A stretch of DNA of 64,000 nucleotides, taken from positions 68,480 through 132,479 of the forward strand of contig JABBAP010000042.1 in NCBI GenBank assembly GCA_018607905.1, given 5' to 3'. Source of the DNA: Paracoccaceae bacterium (GTDB lineage: Bacteria > Pseudomonadota > Alphaproteobacteria > Rhodobacterales > Rhodobacteraceae). Below the pieces are notes generated by a model. That model saw only the letters and a list, made by a program, of their open reading frames with translations. It ran no database searches and was not told the origin of the DNA. A program made the position numbers and the translations under genes. Shown piece after piece: positions 28,836-39,641 of the stretch (position 1 is its first letter; the number at the start of each line of letters is the position of its first letter).

Positions 28836-31800
28836 CTGGGCTGGTCGATTGGGCCTCTGCTCGGGCCAGAATGATCTTTGCGTTCATCGTTCTTTCCCTC
28901 GCAGCAGGCGGGTATTCTTACTATACCTTACCTAAAGAAGGCGAGCCTGACATCGACATCCCCGCGCTGTTTGTGTCCGTTCCCTTCCCTGGTATTTCTG
29001 CTGAGGACAGCGAAAAACTGTTGGTCAAACCAATGGAATCCAAACTGAAAGAACTGGATGGCCTCAAGGCTATTTCTGGCGTCGCATCCGAAAATTATGC
29101 ACTGGTTGTGATGGAGTTTGAATTTGGTTGGGACAAAGCCGCGACAATTGCCAACGTGCGCGATAAAATCAACCAAGCCGAAGCCGATTTCCCCGAAGGG
29201 GCAGAACAATACACAATTGATGAAATCAACTTCTCGCAATTCCCAATCCTTGTTGTTTCGCTGTCGGGTCAAATTCCAGAACGCACACTGTTGCGCGTCG
29301 CCAAAGATTTGCAGGATGAAATCGAGGGGCACTCTGGCGTGCTCGAAGCCGGGCTCGCGGGCCACCGCGACGAAATGCTGGAGGTCCTGATCGACCCCCT
29401 AAAACTCGAGGCGTATAACGTCACCGCAGGCGAATTGATCAATGTTGTGACCAACAACAACCAGTTGATCGCAGCAGGCGAAGTTGAAACCGCCAACGGC
29501 GCGTTTTCCGTCAAAATTCCCTCCGCTTTTGATGAGCCAAACGACGTCTACAGCCTGCCAGTCAAAGTAAATGGCGACAGCATAATTACCCTCGGTGATC
29601 TTGCCGATATCCGACTGACGTTTGAAGATCGCACAGGAACAGCACGTTACAACGGCCAAACAACGGTGGCGTTGCAGGTGGTTAAACGCAAAGGTTTCAA
29701 CCTAATCAACACCGTCACGGACGTGCGTGCTTTGGTGGAAAAAGCCCAAGAAGATTGGCCAGAAGAGCTGCAAAACTCGATCCAAGTTAGTTTTTCGATG
29801 GACGAGAGCAACCAAGTCGCTGACATGGTTGGACAGTTGGAATCCTCTGTTTTTACCGCGGTCGCGTTGGTGATGATCGTGATTCTTGCAGCACTCGGTG
29901 TGCGCTCCGCGTTGCTCGTTGGTTTTGCGATTCCAACGTCCTTTTTGCTGGCCTTCGCTTTAATGGCCCTATCGGGCATTTCAATTTCAAATATGGTTAT
30001 GTTCGGCCTGATCTTGGCGGTCGGGATGTTGGTGGACGGCGCCATTGTGGTGGTCGAATACGCTGACAAGGAAATCAGCAAAGGCACAGGGCCTATGCGC
30101 GCCTATGCCGCCGCTGCAAAACGGATGTTCTGGCCGATCATTTCCTCCACCGCGACAACCTTGTGTGCCTTTTTGCCGATGTTGTTCTGGCCCGGTGTAC
30201 CTGGCGAATTCATGCGGATGTTACCGATCACACTGATCTTCGTGCTGTCTGCCTCCCTGCTGGTCGCGCTGGTTTATTTACCCGTTGTTGGCGGCGTCAC
30301 GGGCCGCTTGTCGGCACTGCTGGAAAGTTCATCCAGTTTACTACGCGCCAAACTCCATTGGTCCCTGCGGATCATTCTATTCTTCGCAAGTGCCGCATTG
30401 TTGTTCGTTAGCGTCCTATTCATGCTGCGCGGAGCGATGCTGGCTGCGGCACCGGTATTTGTCATCAGTTGCATGGCGCTTTCAATCACTGGCGGTTCCA
30501 TCACGCCGCTCCGAAAAGAAAAGAAAATCCGCGCTGGATATCGCCGCTCGCCATTTGGTTGGTTCATCCACTTCCTGACGGGCAACCCCATTATGCCGAT
30601 CGTTTCAATCGTTGCGGTCGCCTTCTTTGTTGCAAGCGTGTTCAGCTATTTTGGCGAAAACTCCAAAGGCGTAGAATTCTTTGTTACCACCGAACCCGAA
30701 CGCGCAAACGTCTATGTTCGCGCGCGCGGCAACCTTTCGATTGAAGAAAAAGACCGCCTTTTAAGACTAGTTGAGGCCAGCATTGTCGATGTTCCCTACA
30801 TCGAGTCTACCTTTGCCTTTGCTGGTGAAGGCGGTTTGAACCAGAACACCAGCGGTGCCTCTCCGCCGATTGATACCATCGGCCAAGTCCAGATCGAACT
30901 GATGAACTGGAGCGAACGCCCGATTGGGTCTGGCCAAGGCATCTTGAACGACGTCAATAATCGCATCAAAGACATTCCCGGCATCCAAGCAGAGGTCACC
31001 GAACAGGCCATGGGGCCAGCGTCAGGTAAGCCGCTTAATCTGCGCCTAAAGGGCGAAGATTGGGACGATCTGATGCAAGCCGCTCAATATGTGCGAGCTA
31101 AGTTCGAGGAAACCAAGGGCCTAACAAAAATCGAAGACACGCGGCCATTGCCAGGTATTGATTGGCAAATCGACGTTGATATCCAACGCGCAGGGCGCTT
31201 CGGCGCGGACGTGCTGTCTGTGGGCGCAATGGTACAACTGGTTACCCGTGGCTTGTTGCTCGATACGATGCGGGTCGACAGCTCGGACGAAGAAATCGAA
31301 ATTCGCGTTCGCTTGCCCGAACAAGATCGCATCTTATCCACAATCGACACGCTGCGCGTGCGTACACAATCGGGCCTGATCCCGTTGTCGAATTTTATCA
31401 CCCGCACACCCGTTCAAAAACTGGGACAGATTGATAGGTCCGACGCGCAACGTTATTTTGATGTGAAATCAGATGTGAATGGTGATCTTTTTGTGGACAG
31501 CACAGGCAATTTTGTTGAAGCCGATGCCGCTGGAGCCAAACCCTTTAGCGGCCCACTTGCCATCGAAACCGTCACAAAATGGCTCGAGGAAGAAGCCGTT
31601 CTGCCCACAGGTGTGACATGGAAATGGGAAGGCGATCAAGAAGACCAAGAAGAATCCAGCGCCTTTCTTGGCAAAGCATTCATGGGTGCATTGGGCCTGA
31701 TGTTTGTGATCTTGCTTGCACAATTCAACTCGATTTATAACTCTGTTCTGGTACTGCTCGCGGTCATCCTTTCCACCACAGGTGTGCTGATCGGCATGCT

Positions 31801-32383
31801 TGTGATGGATCAGACGTTCTCGATCATCATGACGGGAACAGGCATCGTTGCGCTGGCTGGGATCGTGGTGAACAACAACATTGTTCTAATCGACACCTAT
31901 CAAGAATACGCGCAATACATGCCGCGTCTTCAGGCCATTGTGCGCACTGCCGAAGACCGCATTCGCCCTGTTCTATTGACCACTGTCACAACGATGGCGG
32001 GTCTTGCTCCGATGATGTACGGTTTGTCGATTGATTTTGCCAACGGTGGTTATGCCATCGACGCGCCAACCGCGCTGTGGTGGAAACAACTTGCCACTGC
32101 CGTTGTGTTTGGCTTGGGGATCGCGACGGTTCTAACGCTGGTGTTCACGCCATCCCTGCTCGCGTTTCGCATTTGGTTTACAGTTATCGCCAAATGGATC
32201 GGCGGCTTCGTTGCGGCCCTGATCGCCGGGCATTCCTCAAAGGTAGCGCTGAACCGTGCGCAATCGCGTGCAACACAGCAAATGTGGCTGGAAGAGATCA
32301 CTTGGGATGATGTGATCGAAGAGGGTCCAGAACCACTTGTTGAGGTTCCAGCACCTGCCACAGCAATGAAGGCCGCAGAATAA
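28832..32383 (+). CDS. RND efflux permease (AcrB/HAE1-like)
   Basis: 1183 aa; two-fold RND architecture; GLILAVGMLVDGAIVVVE; GIVALAGIVVNNNIVLIDT. Confidence 0.94.
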   Translation: MTGLVDWASARARMIFAFIVLSLAAGGYSYYTLPKEGEPDIDIPALFVSVPFPGISAEDSEKLLVKPMESKLKELDGLKAISGVASENYALVVMEFEFGWDKAATIANVRDKINQAEADFPEGAEQYTIDEINFSQFPILVVSLSGQIPERTLLRVAKDLQDEIEGHSGVLEAGLAGHRDEMLEVLIDPLKLEAYNVTAGELINVVTNNNQLIAAGEVETANGAFSVKIPSAFDEPNDVYSLPVKVNGDSIITLGDLADIRLTFEDRTGTARYNGQTTVALQVVKRKGFNLINTVTDVRALVEKAQEDWPEELQNSIQVSFSMDESNQVADMVGQLESSVFTAVALVMIVILAALGVRSALLVGFAIPTSFLLAFALMALSGISISNMVMFGLILAVGMLVDGAIVVVEYADKEISKGTGPMRAYAAAAKRMFWPIISSTATTLCAFLPMLFWPGVPGEFMRMLPITLIFVLSASLLVALVYLPVVGGVTGRLSALLESSSSLLRAKLHWSLRIILFFASAALLFVSVLFMLRGAMLAAAPVFVISCMALSITGGSITPLRKEKKIRAGYRRSPFGWFIHFLTGNPIMPIVSIVAVAFFVASVFSYFGENSKGVEFFVTTEPERANVYVRARGNLSIEEKDRLLRLVEASIVDVPYIESTFAFAGEGGLNQNTSGASPPIDTIGQVQIELMNWSERPIGSGQGILNDVNNRIKDIPGIQAEVTEQAMGPASGKPLNLRLKGEDWDDLMQAAQYVRAKFEETKGLTKIEDTRPLPGIDWQIDVDIQRAGRFGADVLSVGAMVQLVTRGLLLDTMRVDSSDEEIEIRVRLPEQDRILSTIDTLRVRTQSGLIPLSNFITRTPVQKLGQIDRSDAQRYFDVKSDVNGDLFVDSTGNFVEADAAGAKPFSGPLAIETVTKWLEEEAVLPTGVTWKWEGDQEDQEESSAFLGKAFMGALGLMFVILLAQFNSIYNSVLVLLAVILSTTGVLIGMLVMDQTFSIIMTGTGIVALAGIVVNNNIVLIDTYQEYAQYMPRLQAIVRTAEDRIRPVLLTTVTTMAGLAPMMYGLSIDFANGGYAIDAPTALWWKQLATAVVFGLGIATVLTLVFTPSLLAFRIWFTVIAKWIGGFVAALIAGHSSKVALNRAQSRATQQMWLEEITWDDVIEEGPEPLVEVPAPATAMKAAE

Positions 32384-32469
32384 AACTTGCGGCTCCACCC
32401 TTCTTCTGGCCTTAAATATCCCCCGAGCGGAGCGGACCCGCATCTATGATGCACACCAGAGGCTCAGAG

Positions 32470-34308
32470 TTACGCAACCTGCGCGTTGCCCTCGTCTTCA
32501 TCTGCCAATTGGCGATGCCACATGCTGGAATACCGCGCGCCAAGCTCTAACAGCTCGTCGTGGGTGCCTTGTTCAACCAAATGACCATCTTCCAACACAA
32601 CAATCTTATCAGCGTCCACAACCGTGGACAGACGGTGTGCAATCGTAATAACGGATCGTCCCTGCCCCATGCTGCGCAAACTGTCCTGAATATCGCGCTC
32701 GGTTTCTGTGTCGAGCGCTGAGGTCGCTTCGTCTAACAACAAAATAGGCGGATTTTTCAACAAGGTGCGAGCAATCCCGACCCGTTGCTTTTCCCCACCC
32801 GACAGCTTTAGGCCGCGTTCTCCAACGGTTGTTTCATACCCGTCTGGCAAGCTGACTACAAAATCATGAATTTTCGCGGCCTTGGCGGCGGCAATAACTT
32901 CATCGCGGGTCGCGCCCTCGCGCCCATAGGCCACGTTGTAGCCAATGGTGTCGTTAAACAGCACGGTATCCTGTGGCACGATACCAAGGGCGTCATGCAG
33001 CGAGGTTTGCGTGATATCGCGAATGTCCTGCCCATCAATGGACACGGATCCACCGTTCACATCGTAAAAACGAAACAGCAAACGTCCGATGGTGGATTTG
33101 CCAGACCCAGATGGCCCGACAACCGCAACCGTTTGGCCGGGCTTCACCTCTAAATCGAGAGTTTTGAGGATTTGACGGTCCGCATCATAGCCAAAATCAA
33201 CTGCCTTAAATTGAATACTGCCGCCCGTCACTTTCAAAGCCTTGGCATCTGGCTTGTCAGTCACTTCCTCGGGTTGTTCTAACAGATCGAACATCTCGCC
33301 CATATCGACCAGCGCTTGCCGTATTTCGCGGTACACCGTCCCCAGAAAATTCAGCGGCATCGTGATTTGGATCATATAGGCGTTCACCATCACAAAATCA
33401 CCGACCGTCAGCTGGCCGTTTTGCACCCCGATCGCCGCCATAACCATGACAATCACCAAGCCAGCCGTGATCAAAACAGATTGGCCAAAGTTCAGAAACG
33501 CCAAGGAATAGTTGGTTTTCAACGCCGCTGCCTCATAGCCCTTCATGCTTTCGTCATAGCGCATTGCTTCGCGCTGTTCGGCGCCAAAATATTTCACGGT
33601 TTCGAAATTCAGTAGGCTATCAATCGCCTTTTGGTTCGCATCGGTGTCTTGGTCATTCATCTCTTTACGAATTTGCACGCGCCATTCGGTCACTTTGAAC
33701 GTAAACCAAATGTAAATCCCAATGGTCAGCACAACGACGGCCAAGTACCAGACATCAAAAACAAAAAACAATATCGCGGAAATAAAGATCAGTTCCAGTA
33801 TCAACGGCCCAATTGAAAACAGCATAAAACGCAGCAGGAATTCCACGCCCTTCACACCGCGTTCAATAATTCGGCTTAATCCACCCGTTTTGCGTGTTAT
33901 GTGATATCGCAACGACAGCGCGTGCATGTGTTCAAATGTTTCCAACGCCAGTTTTCGCAGGGCGCGTTGCCCCACACGGGCGAAAATCACGTCGCGTAGT
34001 TGGTTGAAGCCAACAGACATCAAACGCAACACACCGTAGGCAATCGTTAATCCGACCGCCCCCATCGCCAACAAAACCGCAGGCTCAGCGGCATCTGCAA
34101 CAGGTGCCAACGCATCAACCGCAGCTTTGTAATAAAACGGCGTTGCCACAGAAATGACCCGCGCCAAAACCAAAACAATCAGGGCCAGAACAACGCGAAC
34201 CTTTACCGAAGATTTATCTGCTGGCCATAAATAAGGCGCGACCTTGCGAATGGTACGCATCCCGCTTTTACGGTCAATCTCGGCATCTGTTATGGTGGTT
34301 TTGCGCAT
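32470..34308 (-). CDS. ABC exporter, Atm1/heavy-metal (ABCB7) type
   Basis: GPSGSGKSTIGRLLFRFYD; LSGGEKQRVGIARTLLKNP; N-terminal TMD typical of the Atm1 group. Confidence 0.88.
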   Translation of the reverse strand: MRKTTITDAEIDRKSGMRTIRKVAPYLWPADKSSVKVRVVLALIVLVLARVISVATPFYYKAAVDALAPVADAAEPAVLLAMGAVGLTIAYGVLRLMSVGFNQLRDVIFARVGQRALRKLALETFEHMHALSLRYHITRKTGGLSRIIERGVKGVEFLLRFMLFSIGPLILELIFISAILFFVFDVWYLAVVVLTIGIYIWFTFKVTEWRVQIRKEMNDQDTDANQKAIDSLLNFETVKYFGAEQREAMRYDESMKGYEAAALKTNYSLAFLNFGQSVLITAGLVIVMVMAAIGVQNGQLTVGDFVMVNAYMIQITMPLNFLGTVYREIRQALVDMGEMFDLLEQPEEVTDKPDAKALKVTGGSIQFKAVDFGYDADRQILKTLDLEVKPGQTVAVVGPSGSGKSTIGRLLFRFYDVNGGSVSIDGQDIRDITQTSLHDALGIVPQDTVLFNDTIGYNVAYGREGATRDEVIAAAKAAKIHDFVVSLPDGYETTVGERGLKLSGGEKQRVGIARTLLKNPPILLLDEATSALDTETERDIQDSLRSMGQGRSVITIAHRLSTVVDADKIVVLEDGHLVEQGTHDELLELGARYSSMWHRQLADEDEGNAQVA

Positions 34309-34383
34309 AGGTATTCTCCTGAACACCTGTAAATACGCCGCGCGATTGGGATTGACCAGACCACGGCCCGCGTTACGTGCGGT

Positions 34384-35385
34384 TTATTCGGGTAATTTAA
34401 AAATTTGACCGGGATAGATCAGATTGGCATCGCGGATCGTGTCGCGATTGGCATGGAAAATTTGCACGTATTTCACACCGTCACCGTAGGTATCCTGTGC
34501 TAATTCCCACAAAGTGTGACCTGGCTGAACAACCACGCGGCCCGTGTCAGTTGATGTTGCTCCGTCAGCCAGTAAATCTTGCGGAGCCGCGCGTTGAAAC
34601 GGGCTTTCAACGCGAGCTTGAACGCTACCCACATCGTTTATCTCATCGACGCGCAGGGTATACTGTCCTTGCGCAATTTCTGGCAGCACAACACGCCAAT
34701 TACCGTCGTTTGGTACCAATTCCGTTTCGATCGGTTCGTTGTCCACGTAAATACGCACAAATTGCGCGCCTGTTCCCTGGCCCGACAAAACCACGGCACC
34801 GCTGTTGTCATAAGAAATCGTATCAAGGCTCAACGGATTGGTCGCGGTCGGTAGTTCGGGTGCGCTGCGGGCTCCGCCTTGCAAAACCTCGGCGCCCGCG
34901 CCATCCGCCAGAACAATCGTGGGTGCAGTGCCTTCATTTGCGTCGGGCAATGGCGGCACGACCAGCACCGTTTGCACAGACACCGCGACCACACTGCCAC
35001 CGCGCAATTGTTGCAAGCCAACGGTCAGCGCGGCCTCTGCTTGGGGCAGCTGAAACAGCGCAACAAATGCGCCATTATTGTCCGTCTGCACCGTTTCGAT
35101 TTGATCTCCGCTTAGGACAATTGCCACGTCTGTAAGAGGTTCAGCGCTGCCGGCAATCACTGCTGAACCGGTGTCATCGACACGTACCAGATCAAACGTT
35201 GGCCCCGCCACGTTATCTGGCACTAAAGATTTTGGATCACTGACTTGCTCAACACCTACAGTCGAGACCGCGGAAACGGTTGGCTCAATAATTTGGGTCG
35301 ATTGCGTTCCCACAGATAAAATACCGACAACGAAAACAGCGCCTAGAGTGGAAGCGCCAGCGGCAATCCTTAGAGGTGCAGACAT
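34384..35385 (-). CDS. LysM-domain envelope protein with N-terminal TM segment
   Basis: C-terminal VVQPGHTLWELAQDTYGDGVKYVQIFHANRDTIRDANLIYPGQIFKLPE. Confidence 0.82.
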   Translation of the reverse strand: MSAPLRIAAGASTLGAVFVVGILSVGTQSTQIIEPTVSAVSTVGVEQVSDPKSLVPDNVAGPTFDLVRVDDTGSAVIAGSAEPLTDVAIVLSGDQIETVQTDNNGAFVALFQLPQAEAALTVGLQQLRGGSVVAVSVQTVLVVPPLPDANEGTAPTIVLADGAGAEVLQGGARSAPELPTATNPLSLDTISYDNSGAVVLSGQGTGAQFVRIYVDNEPIETELVPNDGNWRVVLPEIAQGQYTLRVDEINDVGSVQARVESPFQRAAPQDLLADGATSTDTGRVVVQPGHTLWELAQDTYGDGVKYVQIFHANRDTIRDANLIYPGQIFKLPE

Positions 35386-35498
35386 GATTAACATTTCAAC
35401 ATCGTTTTGCAGACCCGCAGTTTGGCATTTATCCTTGTTGCAACCGTGATACACTGAAACTTCATTAACACAAAACCCCAATCACAAAGACCTGACCC

Positions 35499-36056
35499 AT
35501 GCCAAAAAACAATCCGACCAAATCCGTCTGTGTATTTTGCGGATCCCGCTTTGGCACAAACCCTGCCTATAAAACCGCAGCAAAAGACCTTGGCGCGGGT
35601 CTTGCGGTCCAAAACCTGCGTCTTGTTTATGGCGCTGGTGATGTCGGGCTGATGGGCGAAGTGGCGAATGGGTGCCAATCCGCGGGTGGCGAAACCTTTG
35701 GCGTTATCCCAGTTCACTTGATGGATATGGAGGTCGGCAAACGCGATCTTTCGACCTTTGTGATTACAGAAAACATGCACGAGCGTAAAAAGGTCATGTT
35801 TATGAATGCGGATATCATTGTGACGCTACCTGGTGGCGCAGGGTCGCTAGACGAATTCTTTGAGGTGCTGACATGGGCACAGCTTGGCCTTCACAAGAAA
35901 CCGATTTATCTGCTGAACATTGAAGGGTTTTGGGATCCGCTTGTGATGCTGATCGAACATCAAATCGCATCTGGATTTGCCGATAAAAGCCTGCGTGCAT
36001 TGTTCCAAGTTGTTGAAACAACACCAGAACTGCTCTCTTTGATTGGCGAAAACTAA
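35499..36056 (+). CDS. LOG-family protein (TIGR00730-like nucleotide phosphoribohydrolase)
   Basis: PGGAGSLDEFFEVLTWAQLG. Confidence 0.92.
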   Translation: MPKNNPTKSVCVFCGSRFGTNPAYKTAAKDLGAGLAVQNLRLVYGAGDVGLMGEVANGCQSAGGETFGVIPVHLMDMEVGKRDLSTFVITENMHERKKVMFMNADIIVTLPGGAGSLDEFFEVLTWAQLGLHKKPIYLLNIEGFWDPLVMLIEHQIASGFADKSLRALFQVVETTPELLSLIGEN

Positions 36057-36263
36057 ATTTCTAACACTCGCCGAAGAACATCTTTGCAGATTTGCTTTCG
36101 GACAAACGGCATTTTGTCCTTGCCGTTAGCGGCATTCATTACGGATCCCGTATTACAAGCTTCCGACACAGATGCGCTCTCAATGTTTGTGATACGGCAG
36201 CGATAGCTCCATGAACTCGTCCAATATAAAGACGTGAATCAATCGCAGGCTATCTGCGCAACG

Positions 36264-36293
36264 AAAAAGCCCCGCCAAATGAGGCGAGGCTTT
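36264..36293 (-). terminator. Rho-independent terminator of sodB
   Basis: Minus strand AAGCCTCGCC-TCAT..TT-GGCGGGGCTT followed by T tract. Confidence 0.85.
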
Positions 36294-36313
36294 ATCAACT
36301 TAAATCAGATGGA

Positions 36314-36922
36314 TTAGGCGTTTGACAGACGTTCCGCCACATTGTCCCAATTCACCAAATTTTCCAAGAAATTGGACAGGTAAACAGGGCGTTTGTTGCG
36401 GAAATCAATGTAGTAGGAATGTTCCCAAACATCGCAGCCAAGCAGTGCAGTTTGGCCGAAACAAAGTGGATTCACGCCATTTTCGGTCTTGGTCACTTTC
36501 AAAGAACCGTCTTTATCAACTACCAACCAGCACCAGCCTGACCCAAACTGGCCAGCACCTGCTGCGCCAAATTCAGTTTTGAAAGCATCGACAGAGCCAA
36601 ACGCATCGGTGATGCGGCTTTCCAGTTCAGACGGCATCGCACGACCCGATGGGCCCATCATTTCCCAGAACTGGTTGTGGTTCCACAATTGGCTGATGTT
36701 GTTGAAGATACCGTTTTGCGCCACGCCAGATGCGTCGTAGGTGCCAGTGATGATGTCTTCCATCGACTTGTCCGCCCACTCGGTGCCAGCGATCAGTTTG
36801 TTACCATTGTCCACATAGGCTTTGTGGTGCAGGTCATGGTGGAATTCCATGGTTTCAGCGGACATGCCGCCAGCAGCCAAAGCATCGTGTGCATACGGAA
36901 GATCAGGAAGTTCAAAAGCCAT
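36314..36922 (-). CDS. sodB: superoxide dismutase, Fe/Mn family
   Basis: FELPDLPYAHDALAAGGMSAETMEFHHDLHHKAYVDN; DVWEHSYYIDFRNKR. Confidence 0.96.
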   Translation of the reverse strand: MAFELPDLPYAHDALAAGGMSAETMEFHHDLHHKAYVDNGNKLIAGTEWADKSMEDIITGTYDASGVAQNGIFNNISQLWNHNQFWEMMGPSGRAMPSELESRITDAFGSVDAFKTEFGAAGAGQFGSGWCWLVVDKDGSLKVTKTENGVNPLCFGQTALLGCDVWEHSYYIDFRNKRPVYLSNFLENLVNWDNVAERLSNA

Positions 36923-37029
36923 TGTTGCCTCTTTCTCAAGGGTTCGCGCTGGCCAAAATGCCAGCTTCCACTCAACTATATATCGGTTCTGGCTGTCGGG
37001 GAAAGGGTGGTTTTCGACGCAATGGCAGT

Positions 37030-37500
37030 TTACGGCTTAACAACACCTCGAATATCGCCATTCACAACTTGGCATGCGCCTTTGGCAGAAAATTGTGACG
37101 CAATACCAACAGGATGTGCGCGCAGTAGTATTTTATTACCACCGCGCAATAGCGTTGCGCGGTATTCAATTTTGGTTGGCACGGCATTTGGGTAATCACG
37201 GCTCGCGACTTGCTTATCATTTTGATAGCGCCCAGTGACCCATTTCAGGTCCACACGAACAGAATTTCCTGCTTGAACACGCGCATCTGCGAAATCGCCC
37301 AAAGTAGAATACGTGATCGGGTCATAGGTTTTGGCCATCGTTTCATCGCTGTTGGTTTCAAAAACCAAAGTATCCGGAAGCCATCCACTGTTTCGGGTGT
37401 CTTTCAAAACACATGAAAAGGTCTCTGCGTTGCTTATCGATGCTAGGAAACAAGCGGCCGCTGCGATGGGAAATATTCGTAAAATTTTCATACGCTTCAA
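37030..37500 (-). CDS. hypothetical secreted protein
   Basis: Signal peptide ILRIFPIAAAACFLASISNAETF. Confidence 0.6.
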   Translation of the reverse strand: MKRMKILRIFPIAAAACFLASISNAETFSCVLKDTRNSGWLPDTLVFETNSDETMAKTYDPITYSTLGDFADARVQAGNSVRVDLKWVTGRYQNDKQVASRDYPNAVPTKIEYRATLLRGGNKILLRAHPVGIASQFSAKGACQVVNGDIRGVVKP

Positions 37501-37546
37501 ATTAGATCAATTTCTTTGAGTTTCGAGGGGTTTCAAGAATTATTCC

Positions 37547-37900
37547 TTAAACTGCTAAAACGGCCAACGCGACGCGTCGGCCTTCGGACAGCAAAACATT
37601 GTAGGTCCGACAGGCGCTCGGGCTCGACATGACCTCTATCGCGACACCAGCTTCGTCTAGCGTGGCTCGCACGTCCTTTGGCAACGGCGCGATATCTGCG
37701 CCTGTGCCGACAAATACAATGTCATAGCTTTCAATCGAGTTAATCAGCGGCGCAAGATCATCGTATCCGCCCCAAGGCGAAACACCGTCGGCATTTAGAA
37801 ACATCGCGCCTTCTTGTAATGTTTCTTGGACACGAAAAAATCCTGGCCCATAGGAATCCACGGGTAGTTGATCTTCATATCTTACAGCGCTCATTTGCAT
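37547..37900 (-). CDS. Mth938-like domain protein
   Basis: ESYDIVFVGTGADIAPLPKDVRATLDEAGVAIEVMSSPSACRTYNVLLSEGRRVALAVLAV. Confidence 0.82.
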   Translation of the reverse strand: MQMSAVRYEDQLPVDSYGPGFFRVQETLQEGAMFLNADGVSPWGGYDDLAPLINSIESYDIVFVGTGADIAPLPKDVRATLDEAGVAIEVMSSPSACRTYNVLLSEGRRVALAVLAV

Positions 37901-37909
37901 TTGTACCCC

Positions 37910-38662
37910 CTAGCTCATCCAGACTGGTAGGCCAATCAGGGCCGAGCCAGCAATTACAATATACGCCACAACACGGTACACACGTTCTTTTGTTGGATCA
38001 AACAATGCCACCCCAACCGCGCTGCCCGCCATGTAGGGCAACAACATTATCAATCCAATAAGAATAGGCTGTAGGCTGAGCATGCCTTGCAGCGCCATGA
38101 TGGGAAATATTAATACATCCGCCAACAGAAGGAACAAAATCAAATTGGCGCGCACAGTTTGCGCGGGCAACCTGCTGGCCATATACAGAACGGTCACGGG
38201 TGGTCCAGGAACGCCAGCAACACCGCCAAGGAAACCGCCCAATCCACCTGCTGCGATTATCACAGGTGGCGTCAAGGGGCGGGTGTATCGCACACCTGAA
38301 ATCAACAACACAACACAGGCCAGCGTGACGAAGGAAACGACATAGCGGTAGGTGTTGCCCTCCATCTGGCCGAGCAAGAAAATCCCGATGGGCAGCATGA
38401 CCACCATGCCAAGCCCCATGCGAAGAATGTCGCGTGGATGTCCTTTGCGTGCCGCGTTTGGCACCAACGGCAAGGGGCCAAAGATATCCATAGTAACAAG
38501 GGAGAGAAGTGCGCTCACAGGGCTAAGAACAGCGCCGGCGAATGGCAAATACACCATTGCAGTGCCAAATCCTGTAAAGCCACGCACGATGCCTGCTAAA
38601 ACAGCGCCCAACAAAATCCACCACAGCCCATCAATGGCGAGGGTAGCAGTGATGGCATCCAT
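37910..38662 (-). CDS. TauE/SafE-family membrane transporter
   Basis: GIVRGFTGFGTAMVYLPFAGAVLSP; GGLGGFLGGVAGVPGPPVTVLYM. Confidence 0.88.
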   Translation of the reverse strand: MDAITATLAIDGLWWILLGAVLAGIVRGFTGFGTAMVYLPFAGAVLSPVSALLSLVTMDIFGPLPLVPNAARKGHPRDILRMGLGMVVMLPIGIFLLGQMEGNTYRYVVSFVTLACVVLLISGVRYTRPLTPPVIIAAGGLGGFLGGVAGVPGPPVTVLYMASRLPAQTVRANLILFLLLADVLIFPIMALQGMLSLQPILIGLIMLLPYMAGSAVGVALFDPTKERVYRVVAYIVIAGSALIGLPVWMS

Positions 38663-38663
38663 G

Positions 38664-39629
38664 TTAGGCGTCGATATTGGCGTATTGGCCGCTTGCGTTG
38701 GCATTTTGCTTTGACCAATCGCGTTTCACATCCAAGCGCAACAAAATGGCCGAGGCGATAAACACAGAGGAATACGTTCCGACAATTACGCCCCAGATCA
38801 TCGCAAACACGAAGCCGCGGATCACATCACCACCCAAAACAAATAGCGAAATCAGCGCGATCAGCGTGGTGACCGAGGTCATCACAGTCCGGCTTAAGGT
38901 TTCGTTGATCGAAAGGTTTAGAACCGCCTTTAGATTCTTCTTTTTGTATTTGCGCAGGTTTTCACGCACGCGGTCAAACACAACCACGGTGTCGTTCAAT
39001 GAGTACCCGACGATGGTCAGCAAAGCCGCGATAATCGCCAGATCAAACTTGATCTGCAACAGGCTGAACACACCGATCGTCAACACAATATCATGCACCA
39101 ACGCGGCCACAGCTCCGACAGAAAACTGCCATTCAAAGCGCAACCAAATATAAAACAAAACTGCTGTGATAGCCAAAACAACTGCGATTACCGCCGTTTG
39201 AATCAACTCGCCCGAAACCTTTGGCCCAACGCTTTCGACTTGAGGGAAGGTCATCGTGGCATCAATCACATTCAACGCAGCTTTGACTGCAAGAATACGG
39301 TCATTGGAAATCGCTTCATCACCCTCTTGGGCTTGAATGCGAATTTGCGTTACATTTTTATCTGGCTTGGTCGGATCAGATACTTGTGTAATCGAAATAT
39401 CACCCAGTTCCAGCGCCTCGAGCGCACCGCGATATCCTGCAATGTCGACGGCCACTTGGCTGTCTGTGCGGATCGTCGTGCCACCCCGAAAATCGATACC
39501 GTAGTTCAGGCCGATCACGAAAAAGATCACAATAGACGCGATCATCGCCAGCATTGAGGCCCCGAAGGTTACTTTGTTCAGCTTAAAGAAATCAACATTT
39601 GTTTTTGTTGGAACCAATTTCAAACGCAT
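38664..39629 (-). CDS. secF: protein translocase subunit SecF
   Basis: GLNYGIDFRGGTTI; GYSLNDTVVVFDRVREN. Confidence 0.96.
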   Translation of the reverse strand: MRLKLVPTKTNVDFFKLNKVTFGASMLAMIASIVIFFVIGLNYGIDFRGGTTIRTDSQVAVDIAGYRGALEALELGDISITQVSDPTKPDKNVTQIRIQAQEGDEAISNDRILAVKAALNVIDATMTFPQVESVGPKVSGELIQTAVIAVVLAITAVLFYIWLRFEWQFSVGAVAALVHDIVLTIGVFSLLQIKFDLAIIAALLTIVGYSLNDTVVVFDRVRENLRKYKKKNLKAVLNLSINETLSRTVMTSVTTLIALISLFVLGGDVIRGFVFAMIWGVIVGTYSSVFIASAILLRLDVKRDWSKQNANASGQYANIDA

Positions 39630-39641
39630 AACAGTGCTCCC

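Noticed and set aside
34497-35135. Plus-strand 212-aa ORF opposite the LysM protein
   Set aside because: Low-complexity Arg/Pro-rich shadow ORF; LysM frame is convincing.
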